Assembly: GCA_001302245.1 (NCBI GenBank)
Contig: LGYU01000009.1
Span: 1-64,000 of the forward strand
Direction of reading: 5' to 3'
Source of the DNA: Chitinophagaceae bacterium PMP191F
Lineage (GTDB): Bacteria; Bacteroidota; Bacteroidia; Chitinophagales; Chitinophagaceae
DNA length: 64,000 bases
A program made the position numbers and the translations under genes. Under the pieces are notes generated by a model that saw nothing but the letters and a program-made list of their open reading frames with translations, had not been told where the DNA came from and searched no databases. This document shows, in pieces, positions 17,405-27,190 of this stretch (position 1 is the stretch's first letter; the number at the start of each line of letters is the position of its first letter).

Positions 17405-18619
17405 GAATGTATGAGGAAATCAATTTACGTTATGGCTCTCGGTGCTTTTGGCATTATTACCACAGAGTTTGGGGTAATTGGTATTATGCCAACCATATCG
17501 CGGGAGTTTAATATTTCAATTGATACTGCCGGCTGGCTGCTGAGTGCTTTTGCTTTGACTATTGCTTTAACAGGACCGTTTACCACATTGCTTACGGCGA
17601 AGGTGAACCGTAAACTGATGATGTGCCTGGTAATGGCAGTATTTGTAGTCTCGAATATTTTATCGGCTTTTGCTCCCAGTTTTACCGTATTGATGATAGC
17701 GCGTATACTGCCTGCATTTCTGCATCCTGTATTCTGGGCCGTATCTACGGTAGCGGCTGCTAAACAGGTGGAACCGAAAGATGCACCCAAGGCGGTATCA
17801 GTGGTATTGGGCGGATTGAGTATTGCCACAGTATTGGGTGTACCTATTACAACGTATGTGGCAGAATTATTCAACTGGCAGGCATCATTTGTATTATCGG
17901 GTATTATTAACCTGGTTGCATTTATTGCACTGGCAGTATTTGTTCCTTCCATGCCGGTTACAGAAAATACTGCTTCGGAAAGCCCATTGCTGATCCTGAA
18001 AAAAGGTCAGCTATGGGTGAACTTGTTTGCTACCCTTGTTATGATTGCGGGTATGTTCGCTACTTACGGATACCTGGCGGAGTACCTGGGTAAAATATCG
18101 CACATGAGTGGCGGACAGATCAGCCTGATGCTGTTACTGTTTGGCGGTGCAGGTATAGCGGGTAACTGGCTTACGGGCATTGCACTGAGTAAAAATATAC
18201 TGCTGACCACAAGAGTGTTTTTGCTGGGCCTGGTTGCAGCTCATTTGCTTGCTTACCTGTTTGGTGGTTTGTTTATACCTATGGCAGTGATCATTTCCAT
18301 CTGGGGATTTATTCATACCGGTGGTTTCCTGATTGGGCAAACACGTACTACTACTGAAGCACCCGAGGCGCCGGAACTGGCAGCCAGCCTGATGGTATCG
18401 TTTGGTAATGCCGGTGTAACAGTAGGAACGATGGTGGGTGGTTTTATTATCACCTATTACGGTGTTCACCACGTGATCTGGGGTAGTATGCTGCTGTTGC
18501 TGGTTGCGTTTGGTATGAGTTTTATTGTATTGGGTAAAAAACAACCGGTTGCTGATACTGAGAAGCAGGCTGCTGAACTTGTGGAAGAGCCTGTGCTGGA
18601 ACTGACAGCCGAATGCTGA
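17399..18619 (+). CDS. MFS efflux transporter (DHA1, arabinose-efflux type)
   Basis: A 12-helix major facilitator of about 402-406 residues; start at 17399 or 17411 (MRKSIYVMALGAFGIITTEF). The pattern TEFGVIGIMPTISREF...DTAGWLLSAFALTIALTGPF is typical of DHA1 proton-coupled exporters such as AraJ/YdhP/CmlR-like proteins. The conserved motif C region is IVLGGLSIATVLGVPITTYV (shifted: VSVVLGGLSIATVLG). Substrate is unknown; sugars or drugs are exported by relatives. Its control by the upstream ArsR gene is inferred from order and operator-like palindromes. The acidic C-terminal tail is cytoplasmic. Confidence 0.9.
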   Translation: MFECMRKSIYVMALGAFGIITTEFGVIGIMPTISREFNISIDTAGWLLSAFALTIALTGPFTTLLTAKVNRKLMMCLVMAVFVVSNILSAFAPSFTVLMIARILPAFLHPVFWAVSTVAAAKQVEPKDAPKAVSVVLGGLSIATVLGVPITTYVAELFNWQASFVLSGIINLVAFIALAVFVPSMPVTENTASESPLLILKKGQLWVNLFATLVMIAGMFATYGYLAEYLGKISHMSGGQISLMLLLFGGAGIAGNWLTGIALSKNILLTTRVFLLGLVAAHLLAYLFGGLFIPMAVIISIWGFIHTGGFLIGQTRTTTEAPEAPELAASLMVSFGNAGVTVGTMVGGFIITYYGVHHVIWGSMLLLLVAFGMSFIVLGKKQPVADTEKQAAELVEEPVLELTAEC

Positions 18620-18626
18620 TAAATAT

Positions 18627-18656
18627 AAAAGCCATCCCTGTACGCGGATGGCTTTT
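18627..18656. terminator. Hairpin terminator after the MFS gene
   Basis: A perfect 11-bp inverted repeat AAAAGCCATCC / GGATGGCTTTT with an 8-base loop, 7 bases past the MFS stop and facing the 3' end of the minus-strand gene at 18683. It can serve both strands. Confidence 0.8.
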
Positions 18657-18682
18657 GACGTGTATGTTTCCAGGAAAAAATA

Positions 18683-19006
18683 TTATGGCCGGGTATAGTT
18701 ATGCTGATCATTTTTATCCAGATCGTTCAGGTATTGATTGCTGATAAGATAGAAAACAGAGTAATGATCAACACCCAGCAGTGTACTGATCCTGAACAGG
18801 TCTTTGATGCTTAGTTTTTCTACATGATCTATCAGGTCTGTCATACGATCTGTATTCTTGTTCAGATCATTGGCCAACCAGGTTTTAGGAGCGTATGTAA
18901 CGATCTGTCTGAATTCTGTGATGGTATGTGTTTCAATAGCCAGCTTTACAGACAGGTATCGTTCATCCATTTTACTCATATTACAAATCTGAAGAAAGGT
19001 TTTCAT
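18683..19006 (-). CDS. Small HTH-like protein, paralogue 1 of a tandem pair
   Basis: Up to 107 residues; ATGs at 19006, 18979 and 18970 are possible. The core YLSVKLAIETHTITEFRQIV, then PKTWLANDLNKNTDRMTDLI and IKDLFRISTLLGVD, aligns end to end with its downstream-strand neighbour at 19094. The pattern TEFRQIF..PKT.IAK.LG.N....T.L......L...D.Y.IS..MGVD resembles a small Cro-like helix-turn-helix family that I know from other Bacteroidota, where the PKT-xxAxxLGKN segment would be the recognition part. A regulatory role is inference only. Confidence 0.65.
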   Translation of the reverse strand: MKTFLQICNMSKMDERYLSVKLAIETHTITEFRQIVTYAPKTWLANDLNKNTDRMTDLIDHVEKLSIKDLFRISTLLGVDHYSVFYLISNQYLNDLDKNDQHNYTRP

Positions 19007-19093
19007 TCAGTTGGCTACAGATCAGTAGTTTGTTGCTACGCTTTTGTATTTTATTGGTACAGATCTGTATTTCCTGGTATAATAGATGCAGGT

Positions 19094-19375
19094 TTATTGA
19101 TACTTATCAGGTTCGCCTTTGTCGTTGTAGAATTGTGTGAGAATAATACGGATAAGATCTTTAATGTCTACACCCATTATGCTACTGATGTTGTATATGT
19201 CTGCAATATTCAGTTTGCCAACATCCTCTTTCAGGTTGGTGATGCTTGTGTTGTTCTTACCCAGCTCTTTGGCTATAGTTGTTTTTGGAAAGTGATCGAA
19301 TATCTGTCTGAATTCAGTAATTGCTTTGGTTGCAATTGCCGCTCTTATTGTCAGGTATGGGTCTTTCTTTTCCAC
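19094..19375 (-). CDS. Small HTH-like protein, paralogue 2 of a tandem pair
   Basis: The frame is open from ATG 19498 but the first 41 residues have no match in the paralogue and look non-coding; GTG at 19375 (giving MEKKDPYLTIRAAIATKAIT) fits the alignment best, for 93 residues. The core TEFRQIFDHFPKTTIAKELG, KNNTSITNLKEDVGKLNIAD and IYNISSIMGVDIKDLIRIIL matches paralogue 1 throughout. It precedes paralogue 1 on the same strand, 88 bases apart. Function unknown; a Cro-like DNA-binding fold is my best guess. Confidence 0.65.
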   Translation of the reverse strand: MEKKDPYLTIRAAIATKAITEFRQIFDHFPKTTIAKELGKNNTSITNLKEDVGKLNIADIYNISSIMGVDIKDLIRIILTQFYNDKGEPDKYQ

Positions 19376-19609
19376 TGATGCAAAGTTGAATAAACTATGG
19401 CACCAGACAGGATACGAACTGTAGCTATTAAAATACGAAACTGTACTATTTAGAGAATAAAGCGGTGCAGAAAAAGACAAAAGTGTCTTTTTGTACATGT
19501 ATTGTACTGAAATAAAGAAACGAACTGTATTTTTTGCCGGATATGTTCATGAAAAAAGCCACCGTTGCAATGGGTGATTTTTCCTATAAGTAATAATGCA
19601 GATGAGTAT

Positions 19610-20383
19610 TTACTTTTTCAATTCAATCCACACCGGTGCATGATCACTGGTTTTTTCCCACCCTCGTACATATCGATCAACACCGGCAGCAGTGAGCTTG
19701 TTACTTATTTTGGGACTGAGCAGAAAATGATCAATACGTAAACCTGCATCGCGGCCATAGGCATTTCGGAAATAATCCCAGAACGTATAGATCTTTTCAT
19801 CTGGATATAATTTCCTGATGGCATCTGTCCACCCCTGTGCTACCAGTTCTTTAAAAGCTGTACGTATTTCTATGCGGAACAAGGCATCGTTTACCCATTT
19901 TTCAGGTTTGTATACATCCAGTTCGGTGGGCATTACATTATAATCGCCTGTTAAAACTACAGGTACATCTTCCTGCAACAGTTTTTTTGCGTGTGCTGTC
20001 AGCCGCTTGAACCATGCCTGCTTATAATCGAATTTTGGTCCGGGATAAGGATTGCCATTGGGTAAGTACAGGCAACCGATAATGATGTTGTTTACTTCTG
20101 CTTCTATATAACGGCTGTGACTGTCTTCGGGATCGCCGGGAAGTACACGACGGAGTTCCTTAGGTTCTCCCACGCGCGACAGGATGGCAACGCCATTCCA
20201 GCTTTTCTGACCATGCCAGATAGCACTATAGCCTGCATCCTGTATAGCTTTTTCAGGAAATTTTTCCTGTGGTGCTTTTAATTCCTGCAAACAAACAATA
20301 TCCGGTTTTGATTCCTGCAACCACTGCAACAGTACCGGTAACCTGCCGTTGACCCCATTTACATTGTAGGTAGCTATTTTCAT
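19610..20383 (-). CDS. xth: Exodeoxyribonuclease III
   Basis: An AP endonuclease/3'-5' exonuclease of the Xth family (base excision repair, cytosol). The family order is clear: MKIATYNVNGVNGRL, IVCLQELKAP with the metal-binding Glu, WNGVAILSR, LPNGNP, GDYNVMPTELDVYKP with the catalytic Asp-Asn pair, WDYFRNAYGRDAGLRIDHFL, and the final TSDHAPVWIEL with the Asp-His pair. 257 residues is normal. It lies 102 bases downstream of the start-distal end of the TonB-type gene, with no visible terminator between. Confidence 0.96.
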   Translation of the reverse strand: MKIATYNVNGVNGRLPVLLQWLQESKPDIVCLQELKAPQEKFPEKAIQDAGYSAIWHGQKSWNGVAILSRVGEPKELRRVLPGDPEDSHSRYIEAEVNNIIIGCLYLPNGNPYPGPKFDYKQAWFKRLTAHAKKLLQEDVPVVLTGDYNVMPTELDVYKPEKWVNDALFRIEIRTAFKELVAQGWTDAIRKLYPDEKIYTFWDYFRNAYGRDAGLRIDHFLLSPKISNKLTAAGVDRYVRGWEKTSDHAPVWIELKK

Positions 20384-20485
20384 TGCCTGTAGTTATACCA
20401 TAAATGTATTCAGAATATAAGAATTTATAGCAGATACTTTCTGGTAACATCAGCAGGGCAAGAACACCTATGGGCGATGAGACTG

Positions 20486-22966
20486 TTAAAGATTGCTGTT
20501 GATATCGTTGTTGTTCTGTTCTTTTTCTTTTTTAAATTCCAGTAACCCGAATTTCCATGTAAAGTTCAGCCCAACGGAGCGGAAAGGTATTTTGCGCACG
20601 GTAGTGGTGGTGAAGTTAGGGCCATAGATCTCCAGTCGTTGTGTTACATATTCATTGAACGGGTTGGTGGTGGTTAGTGCAAGACTGCCTTTTTTATTCC
20701 AGAACATTTTGCGGATGGCAAAGCTGTAGGTAGTGAGTGAAGGATATTTACCCTGCACCTCGTTTCTTGCTGAGTTGAAATTGCCGAAAAATTCAGCAGC
20801 CAGCGTGTTGTTGAACTGGTAGCTGGCATTCAGGTTGAAACGATAGTTGAAAGAGGTGCGGCTTTGTCCTGCATCAATGGCATTAATGATCTTGCGGTGA
20901 AAGAAGGACAGGTTGGTCCTGATGCCCAGTTTTGACATAGGGCGGAGGTCTGAGAAAATATTCATGCCGGTATTGTTCTCGGTGCCGATATTTTCGCGGC
21001 TGCTTATTGATACATTATTGTAGGTAGAGTCGCCTATCTGTAGTGAAGAATAATATTTTACATATGGTTGAATATCCTGCAGGTTACGCCTGTAGAAAGC
21101 TGTGACCATAAGTGAACCTTTGTTGCCCAGATCGCGACTGTAACCAAGTTCTATGCGATGACCCAGTTCCGGTAAAAGATAGGGATTGCCTGCGGTGATG
21201 TTTTTAGGATCACTGGTATTAATAAATGGATTAAGGTCACCATAGTCGGGACGTTCAATACGTTTGGAGTAGCTTAATTTGATGACCTGCTGATCATCCA
21301 GTTTTTTTGATAAGAATATGGAAGGTACCAATGTGTTGTAACCCGGTGTTTTTACATTGTGCTGTGCATTGGAATAAAAGGACGAGATCTCCGTACGCTC
21401 ATATCGTGTACCAACTTTTACATCAAACAACTTACCTGCCGGGAAGCTCATTTCTGCGTATGCAGCATATACTTTCTGGTGATACTGCAGGTTGTTGGAT
21501 AATGAGTTGTCGTATTGGTATTGTTTGCCGGAAGTATTGTATGCAAGCACATCGGATGTACTGGTAATATCAAGAAAAGTGGTTTTAAGACCAGTGCCGA
21601 AAGTAACCTTTTCTGAAAGTGGCTGCGTATAGTCCAGTGTGATCTGTGTTTGGTTCTCTTTGCCGGGATTGGTACTCATAATGCCGTAGTACAAAGAATC
21701 CTGTGGCATCAGGAATTGTTCATTGTTGGCTGTCATGCGTGAACGCCCATTGCTTGAATTTACGCCAAACTCCAGTTCCTGGTCTTCTTTGGCAAAAGTT
21801 CTTTTATAGTTGAAAGAAACGTCTGTATAATAAGATCGGTTTTTACTGTAGGTGTTGTTCTGGCTGAGCAGGCTGGAAACAGGATTGCCACCATAGCTGG
21901 TTACCTGTTGCATTTGGTTGATAAGTCCGCTGTTGCTGTTACCAAAAACATCATAGTTCACCGATCCTGAAAAGTTGTTGTATTTTTTATAGGTCCAGTC
22001 AAAACCAACACCAGCTTCCATACCATGACGTTTCAGGGCAGTAGTTCCATCCTGTGATAAGATGCCATTGGTTTTGCTGATGGTGTCCACGGAATTGCGC
22101 AGGCTGTTGTTCTTTGTCTGTGCTTTTAATCTTGTATTGCCGCTGATAAAGGCATTGAACCCAAAGTTTTTGTTACGGGCATTGAAATTGAAGGAGCCGT
22201 TTTCCATGCGTGTTCCTGCAGTTAATGACAGGTTGCCATTAATACCTCTTGCCGTATTTGATTTTAGGATGATATTGATAATACCGCCCATACCTTGTGC
22301 ATCGTATTTAGCACCGGGATTGGTGATCACTTCAATGCTTTTGATCTGGCTGGCAGGAATGGATTGTAGTACATCGGCAATGTTACTGCCAAAAGCTGTG
22401 GAAGGTTTACCATTGATCAGGAAACGGATGCTGGCATTGCCTGCCAGTTGTACATTCCCATCAACGTCTACTGATACCTGGGGCACTTTTCTTAATATAT
22501 CAGTAGCTACACCGCCTGCGGAAGTAAGATCCTTTTCTGCATTGAAAATTGTTTTATCAATTTTATTTTCGATCAGTTTAGCCTGTGCAGTAACAGTAAC
22601 TGCAACCAGGTTTTGTTCTTTTTTTGACAATGCAATATTGCTGAGGTCGGTGGTGGCATTTTTTTTAACGCTTGTAGCCTGTAGGGTAGCAGGCTGATAA
22701 CCTATAAACTCAACCAGTATTTTGTATGTACCTTCTGCAACGCCTGTAATGGTGAATAGTCCTTCTTTGTTGCTGGTACCGCCTGTTATTGTTTTACCTG
22801 AAGCCTGGTCAATGACCGTAATGGTAGCGTATTCCAATGCGGCAGCAGTGGCTGCATCTGAAACCTTACCGGATATTTTTCCATTGCCTTTTGCTGCACC
22901 TGTGTTCTGTGCATAAATGCCTGTCGATAACCATATCAATACTGCCGCCAGTAATAATTTTCTCAT
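20486..22966 (-). CDS. TonB-dependent outer-membrane receptor-like protein
   Basis: 826 residues from ATG 22966 (MRKLLLAAVLIWLSTGIYAQ, a signal peptide). After a Gly/Asn-rich stretch there is a carboxypeptidase-regulatory-like domain (GKISGKVSDAATAAALEYA to EGTYKILVEFIGYQP), a plug domain (VPQVSVDVDGNVQLAGNASI, then RFLINGKPSTAF and ITNPGAKYDAQGMGGIINII), and a long beta-barrel (OMP_b-brl_3 type). It is not a SusC protein: there is no paired SusD. Substrate unknown; relatives take part in oligomer or metal uptake. The C-terminus has an Asn/Lys-rich tail (KKEKEQNNNDINSN) beyond the last strand. Confidence 0.92.
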   Translation of the reverse strand: MRKLLLAAVLIWLSTGIYAQNTGAAKGNGKISGKVSDAATAAALEYATITVIDQASGKTITGGTSNKEGLFTITGVAEGTYKILVEFIGYQPATLQATSVKKNATTDLSNIALSKKEQNLVAVTVTAQAKLIENKIDKTIFNAEKDLTSAGGVATDILRKVPQVSVDVDGNVQLAGNASIRFLINGKPSTAFGSNIADVLQSIPASQIKSIEVITNPGAKYDAQGMGGIINIILKSNTARGINGNLSLTAGTRMENGSFNFNARNKNFGFNAFISGNTRLKAQTKNNSLRNSVDTISKTNGILSQDGTTALKRHGMEAGVGFDWTYKKYNNFSGSVNYDVFGNSNSGLINQMQQVTSYGGNPVSSLLSQNNTYSKNRSYYTDVSFNYKRTFAKEDQELEFGVNSSNGRSRMTANNEQFLMPQDSLYYGIMSTNPGKENQTQITLDYTQPLSEKVTFGTGLKTTFLDITSTSDVLAYNTSGKQYQYDNSLSNNLQYHQKVYAAYAEMSFPAGKLFDVKVGTRYERTEISSFYSNAQHNVKTPGYNTLVPSIFLSKKLDDQQVIKLSYSKRIERPDYGDLNPFINTSDPKNITAGNPYLLPELGHRIELGYSRDLGNKGSLMVTAFYRRNLQDIQPYVKYYSSLQIGDSTYNNVSISSRENIGTENNTGMNIFSDLRPMSKLGIRTNLSFFHRKIINAIDAGQSRTSFNYRFNLNASYQFNNTLAAEFFGNFNSARNEVQGKYPSLTTYSFAIRKMFWNKKGSLALTTTNPFNEYVTQRLEIYGPNFTTTTVRKIPFRSVGLNFTWKFGLLEFKKEKEQNNNDINSNL

Positions 22967-23115
22967 TCCAATAATTTTACGGGGCAAACCTATCACCTGA
23001 ATCTGGAGAATTTTTGAATTTATACAATGAAACAGATATTTTTTTACAAACGAGCAAAACATGAAAAGTTCCCGGGATGATGATTTTGGCAACTATTCAG
23101 TTTTTTAAGCATGAC

Positions 23116-25371
23116 TTACCGGATGAGTTCGAGTGTTCCTTTGATGGTTTCTTCACTGCCACCGGCCAGGCGCATTACCAGTACATATACATAGGTGCCG
23201 GTGGCTACAGGTATGCCTTTATAGTCGCCTTTCCAGCCACCTGCAGGATCGCCGGGTTGTACATCCCTGACGTGAAATATGCGTTGTCCCCACCTGTTAA
23301 ATACTGCCAGATCGTGCACCAGGCTGCCATCAGGACCTCCCAGTACATAAAAAACATCGTTCCGGTTGTCGCCATTGGGTGAAAAAGCGTTGGGTATACT
23401 CAATTTCATCGATACACCCACTTTTACAGAAGTGCCTGCACTGCAGTTTTTATCAGTCCATACGGTAAGCGTGTATACTGTGCTCCGTAACGGATTGGCT
23501 ACAGGATTGAGAATAGCAGTATCAGACAGGTGTTTGCCAGGTGTCCATGAATAGTTTGTTACAGGACCAGTAACAACCGGGTGCAGGATGATGCTTTCAC
23601 CGGCATTGATCACTATTGGTGAAGTAATGCTGACCTTGGGTGATGGATTTACCATCATGGTGATACTATTGGAATGTGCAGGGAAGCAGCCTGCGGCGCT
23701 GCTGGCGGTACAGGTAATCACATCTCCGTTTGACAGGTTCTTTGCAGCATAATGCGGACTATTGGAACCCGCATTAATGCCGTTTACCTGCCATTGATAA
23801 AAAGGCACTGTAGCATTGCCGGTAGTGGCGGCAGAAAATTCAACATCAGTACCCGAACAGATGGGATTGGCAGAGGCGATAATATTTACAGGAGCTGCTG
23901 TGTAGTTGTCTACTGCCATTACAATGCTGTTGGAGCGCACAACAGGCGTAGTGATGCACACCTCATTATTGGTCATAGTGCAGGAAACTACGTCTTTATC
24001 TTTCAGTAAATTACTGGTGAATATAGGATTGTTGGTACCGGTATTTACACCATTTACCTGCCACTGGTATACGGGAGCAATACCACCGTTTACCGGCATG
24101 GCGGTAAACGTGACTGCAGTGCCCGCGCAGATAGCGTTGGGAGAAGCGATGATGCTTACCGACGTTGTGCCTGCAGGGTGGATCAGAATGGTATTGGTAG
24201 TATCTGTACAACCATTGGCATAGGCAATGACAGCTTTATAGATACCGGGTTGAGATGTTTTACGCGCTGTATCAATAGAAGGTTTGAAAGGCCATTTCTG
24301 CACGCGGCAATTTTGAATATCGGCCACATAAATATCGCCATTATCAGTAACAAAAACAGCCTGTACAGAATTGAACTGGTTGGCACCTGTGCCGGCGCCA
24401 TTTCCACCTGCCACGGTGATACCGCTGGTAGCACCGGGCGGCCATTTCTGCACACGGTAATTGGAATTATCTGCTATGTATACATTACCACCTGCATCTA
24501 CAAACAGGCTGGCTGTACCATTGAACTGGTTGGGGGCAGCGCCTATGCCATTACCACCTGCAATGGTAATGCCGCTGACAGCTCCGGGTGCCCAGCGCTG
24601 GATGCGATAATTACCGCCATCTGCTATATAAACATATCCGTTGCCATCCACTACTGCGTCGAAAGGGTAGTTTAGCTGGTTGGCAGCTGGGCCTGCTCCG
24701 TTTCCTCCGGCAACTGTTGTTCCGGTAGCAGCGCCCTGCAGCCATTTCTGTATACGACTGTTGGAAAAATCAGTAATGTACATGGCGCCTGTTTTATCCA
24801 GGCAGATACTTACCGGACCATTGAACTGGTTAGCCGCTATACCACGACCATTACCGCCGGCTACCACTGTACCACTGGATGCGCCGGCCGGCCATTTCAT
24901 TACACGATCATTTGCAAAATCGGTTATGAATATATTGTCATTATCATCTATATAAATACCATAGGGGTTTACCTGGTTATTGGCTGTACCCGGGCCGTTA
25001 CCACCGGCAACCGTTACACCACTGGTAGCACCGGGAGCCCATTTTGTTACCCGGAAATTATCGGCATCGGCAACATAGAGGTTTCCTTTTTTATCTACAA
25101 ATATCCTCCACGGACTTTTGAGCTGATTACCGGCAGATCCTGGTCCATTGCCACCGGCAACTATTTGTCCTGTTCCTGTGTTGATGGCATATACAGTGTC
25201 GAAGGGTTTATCATCTCTGAACCATATGATCCGGGAAATAGAACTGGTGGAAAAAACCTTAAGTGTATCGCCCACGCAAATGCCTGTGCTGTTCAGTTGC
25301 AGGGGGAAGGAGCACTGTGAAAAACCACTATAAGTTAGCAATAAGAAAAGAAAGGATAGAAATATCTTCAT
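23116..25371 (-). CDS. Secreted NHL-repeat protein with T9SS type B (gliding-associated) tail
   Basis: 751 residues from ATG 25371 (MKIFLSFLFLLLTYSGFSQC, signal peptide). Residues about 71-361 are six NHL-type propeller repeats of about 48 residues, each with VAGGNG.G.A.NQ....I.VD..GN.Y.AD..N.RVQKW.PGA..G. Two Ig/PKD-like domains follow with the shared phrase YQWQVNG and nearly identical flanks. The C-terminus (IPNAFSPNGDNRNDVF, FNRWGQRIFHVRDV, TGTYVYVLVMRLAGG) is the type B sorting domain called gliding motility-associated C-terminal domain. Export therefore needs a T9SS encoded elsewhere. Likely a cell-surface adhesin or binding protein. Confidence 0.9.
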   Translation of the reverse strand: MKIFLSFLFLLLTYSGFSQCSFPLQLNSTGICVGDTLKVFSTSSISRIIWFRDDKPFDTVYAINTGTGQIVAGGNGPGSAGNQLKSPWRIFVDKKGNLYVADADNFRVTKWAPGATSGVTVAGGNGPGTANNQVNPYGIYIDDNDNIFITDFANDRVMKWPAGASSGTVVAGGNGRGIAANQFNGPVSICLDKTGAMYITDFSNSRIQKWLQGAATGTTVAGGNGAGPAANQLNYPFDAVVDGNGYVYIADGGNYRIQRWAPGAVSGITIAGGNGIGAAPNQFNGTASLFVDAGGNVYIADNSNYRVQKWPPGATSGITVAGGNGAGTGANQFNSVQAVFVTDNGDIYVADIQNCRVQKWPFKPSIDTARKTSQPGIYKAVIAYANGCTDTTNTILIHPAGTTSVSIIASPNAICAGTAVTFTAMPVNGGIAPVYQWQVNGVNTGTNNPIFTSNLLKDKDVVSCTMTNNEVCITTPVVRSNSIVMAVDNYTAAPVNIIASANPICSGTDVEFSAATTGNATVPFYQWQVNGINAGSNSPHYAAKNLSNGDVITCTASSAAGCFPAHSNSITMMVNPSPKVSITSPIVINAGESIILHPVVTGPVTNYSWTPGKHLSDTAILNPVANPLRSTVYTLTVWTDKNCSAGTSVKVGVSMKLSIPNAFSPNGDNRNDVFYVLGGPDGSLVHDLAVFNRWGQRIFHVRDVQPGDPAGGWKGDYKGIPVATGTYVYVLVMRLAGGSEETIKGTLELIR
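24289..25161 (-). repeat. Six tandem NHL-encoding repeats
   Basis: Six units of about 145 bases inside the gene at 23116, each encoding one propeller blade starting VAGGNG. The units differ at many silent sites, so they are old duplications rather than a recent expansion. Confidence 0.8.
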
Positions 25372-25800
25372 GCAAACTGGCGGAATAGTTAAGCAATGCA
25401 CTAAAGATAATTGGTATGCTTTTTTTTGCTGGTTAATTAACATTGCATTTGCGGAAAGCAAAAGGGGAGTGGTAGAAGAAACGTTGTGGTTTTATACAAT
25501 GAAAACGTGTAATAACTTATGGCCGATCAGTTGGAATGATCTCAAACATGATCATCATTGAGTATATCTGCGTGGTGGGTGAAATGTCCTGGAAAATCCG
25601 GAACAGGCAGTCATAGGATTACCGGGCAGTATTTCTGAGAATTTATAAGATGGAGTAAAAATGGCTCAAATGCAGCAGGAACAAAGACTTGGGAAGAATG
25701 ACCGTTATTTGGGCTAACTGGTTGTAAAAAAAAGAGTTATTTTGATTTGGCGGGAATGTATAATCTCCCTATTTTTGCCGCCCATTCGAACAAAAACAAT
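25372..25800. other. Gene-free stretch before the tRNA gene
   Basis: About 430 bases with no supported gene. It must hold the promoters of the NHL protein gene (leftward) and of the tRNA-Arg (rightward). I see no repeats or strong hairpins. Confidence 0.5.
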
Positions 25801-25874
25801 GGCCCCGTAGCTCAATTGAATAGAGCATTTGACTACGGATCAAAAGGTTTCAGGTTTGAATCCTGACGGGGTCA
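25801..25874 (+). tRNA. tRNA-Arg (anticodon ACG)
   Basis: A full cloverleaf: acceptor GGCCCCG pairs with CGGGGTC (one G-T pair), D-stem GCTC/GAGC, anticodon stem TTTGA/TCAAA with loop CTACGGA (anticodon ACG, A34 expected to become inosine), a 5-base variable loop and T-stem TCAGG/CCTGA with loop TTTGAAT. The discriminator is A and CCA is not encoded. It would read CGU, CGC and CGA. The T-loop has TTTGAAT in place of the commoner TTCGAAT. Confidence 0.95.
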
Positions 25875-25879
25875 CACAA

Positions 25880-25920
25880 CAGGACAAAGATGAAGAAATT
25901 CACTTTGTCCTGTTTCATTT
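25880..25920 (+). terminator. Terminator of tRNA-Arg
   Basis: A 10-bp stem CAGGACAAAG / CTTTGTCCTG extended by TGAA/TTCA across a one-base bulge, with loop GAAA, followed by TTTCATTTT. It begins 6 bases after the tRNA. Confidence 0.85.
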
Positions 25921-26206
25921 TAGGGCATATCTGGTTGGTTTTCTGATTGATATGATTTGTCAATTTCACTAAAAAGCGGTTCTAAGTTAAAAAAAGTTGG
26001 TCAGATGCTATGACTGTTTAATTAATTTGTAATGCTGTCTGGCTATAGCGTGTTACAGAATTTGATAACTCATAATTCGAATGTCCTTGTCAGCATTCAA
26101 ACAATACCATTTACGATCCGACCAGTTTGTTTACTTGTTATTTATATTTAGTCTGTTTTTTAACTCCCAATTTTGGATCAAGTCAAAAAGTTGTGGGATT
26201 ATATTG

Positions 26207-27190
26207 TTAGGCATATATTTTCTGTAGTCTGAATAAGAAGAAGTTAATGTCTCTAACCCCTCTTGCAGATGCTCTGAATGCTTTTATTTTAGCATTAAAG
26301 GATTCGGCAGAAGCATTGGTGCTTCTGTTCATAAAATAATTTAATATACCCTGGTAGTAAGTTTGGATTGTTCTGTGCACGGTTTAAAAAGATTCGATTC
26401 CTGCATCTTCTACCTCATTGAACCATAAGGCCAGTTTTTTAAACGCTTGCTCCTTGGATGAGCAATAACGAAAGATATCGGCCAGCTTCATGTACATATC
26501 ATAAGCTTGTTTTATTGCCGGGTATCGTTCAAACATCAGTTCAGCCCGTCGTTTCTGAGTAACTGTCCAACAACTTTTATGCTTGAATAAAAGGTAGCGG
26601 CTACGGGCTAGTAATTGTTTGGGAGAATCGCCATTAGGTAATAGTTGCGGCACATAACTCAGGCCCTTCTTTTTAGCCTGGGCAATCTGTTTGTTTTCTT
26701 CATCAATGGCCTGCCAGCGATGCTTGATACGGATCTCCTGTACCGCCTCTGTGGCTAGTTGTTGTACATGGAACCGGTCCACAACCCGGTGTGCATAAGG
26801 AAAACAACGTTTGACGATCAGATGCATGCCTGCTGCCATATCCAAAGTCACTTCCTGAACCCGTTGCCTTGATCGCTTATTGATCCGTTGTAATACTTCG
26901 ATCACCTTATCTGCCTGGGTGCTTTTGATCATTGCTATAATAGCGCCTTTACGGCCTTTGGCTGATTTATTGGTGACCACAGTGTAGAGTTCGTCATTAG
27001 ATAGAGCGGTCTCATCGATGCTTATGTGAGTGCCCATATTCTGCTCAAAAAGCATCCATTCTGTGGCATGCTCCCGCTGGTCCCAGTCTTTATAATCGGA
27101 GATGTGGTGTTTATATTGCTGTTGAAGTTGCCGTCCGTCCATGTGGTACATGCGGGCCAGTTGATGACAGCTAATCGGATGATCGTCCAA
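26207..27190 (-). pseudogene. ISAon1-type DDE transposase split by an in-frame TAA
   Basis: The intact part (27190 to 26384) has 268 residues and holds the DDE_Tnp_ISL3 signatures ISIDETALSNDELYTVV (first Asp), LDMAAGMHLIVKRCFPYAHR and VDRFHVQQLATEAVQEIR (second Asp). It ends at TAA 26384-26386 after AGIESF. The same frame then continues for 59 codons to the TAA at 26207, reading TVHRTIQTYYQGILNYF, NRSTNASAESFNAKIKAFR and RGVRDINFFLFRLQKIYA. That lost piece contains the last catalytic Glu (NASAESFNAK). The start is a TTG at 27190 that overlaps ORF1 by 20 bases. Inactivation by point mutation is the simplest reading. Confidence 0.85.

Noticed and set aside
22985-22992. TAGGTTTG on the minus strand as promoter of the TonB-type gene
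   Set aside because: The -7 match is exact but no TTTG or TTG lies at the required distance upstream.
24289-25161. Regular spacing of about 145 bases that could suggest a CRISPR or satellite array
   Set aside because: The units are in-frame coding repeats for NHL propeller blades inside a secreted protein and differ at many silent sites.
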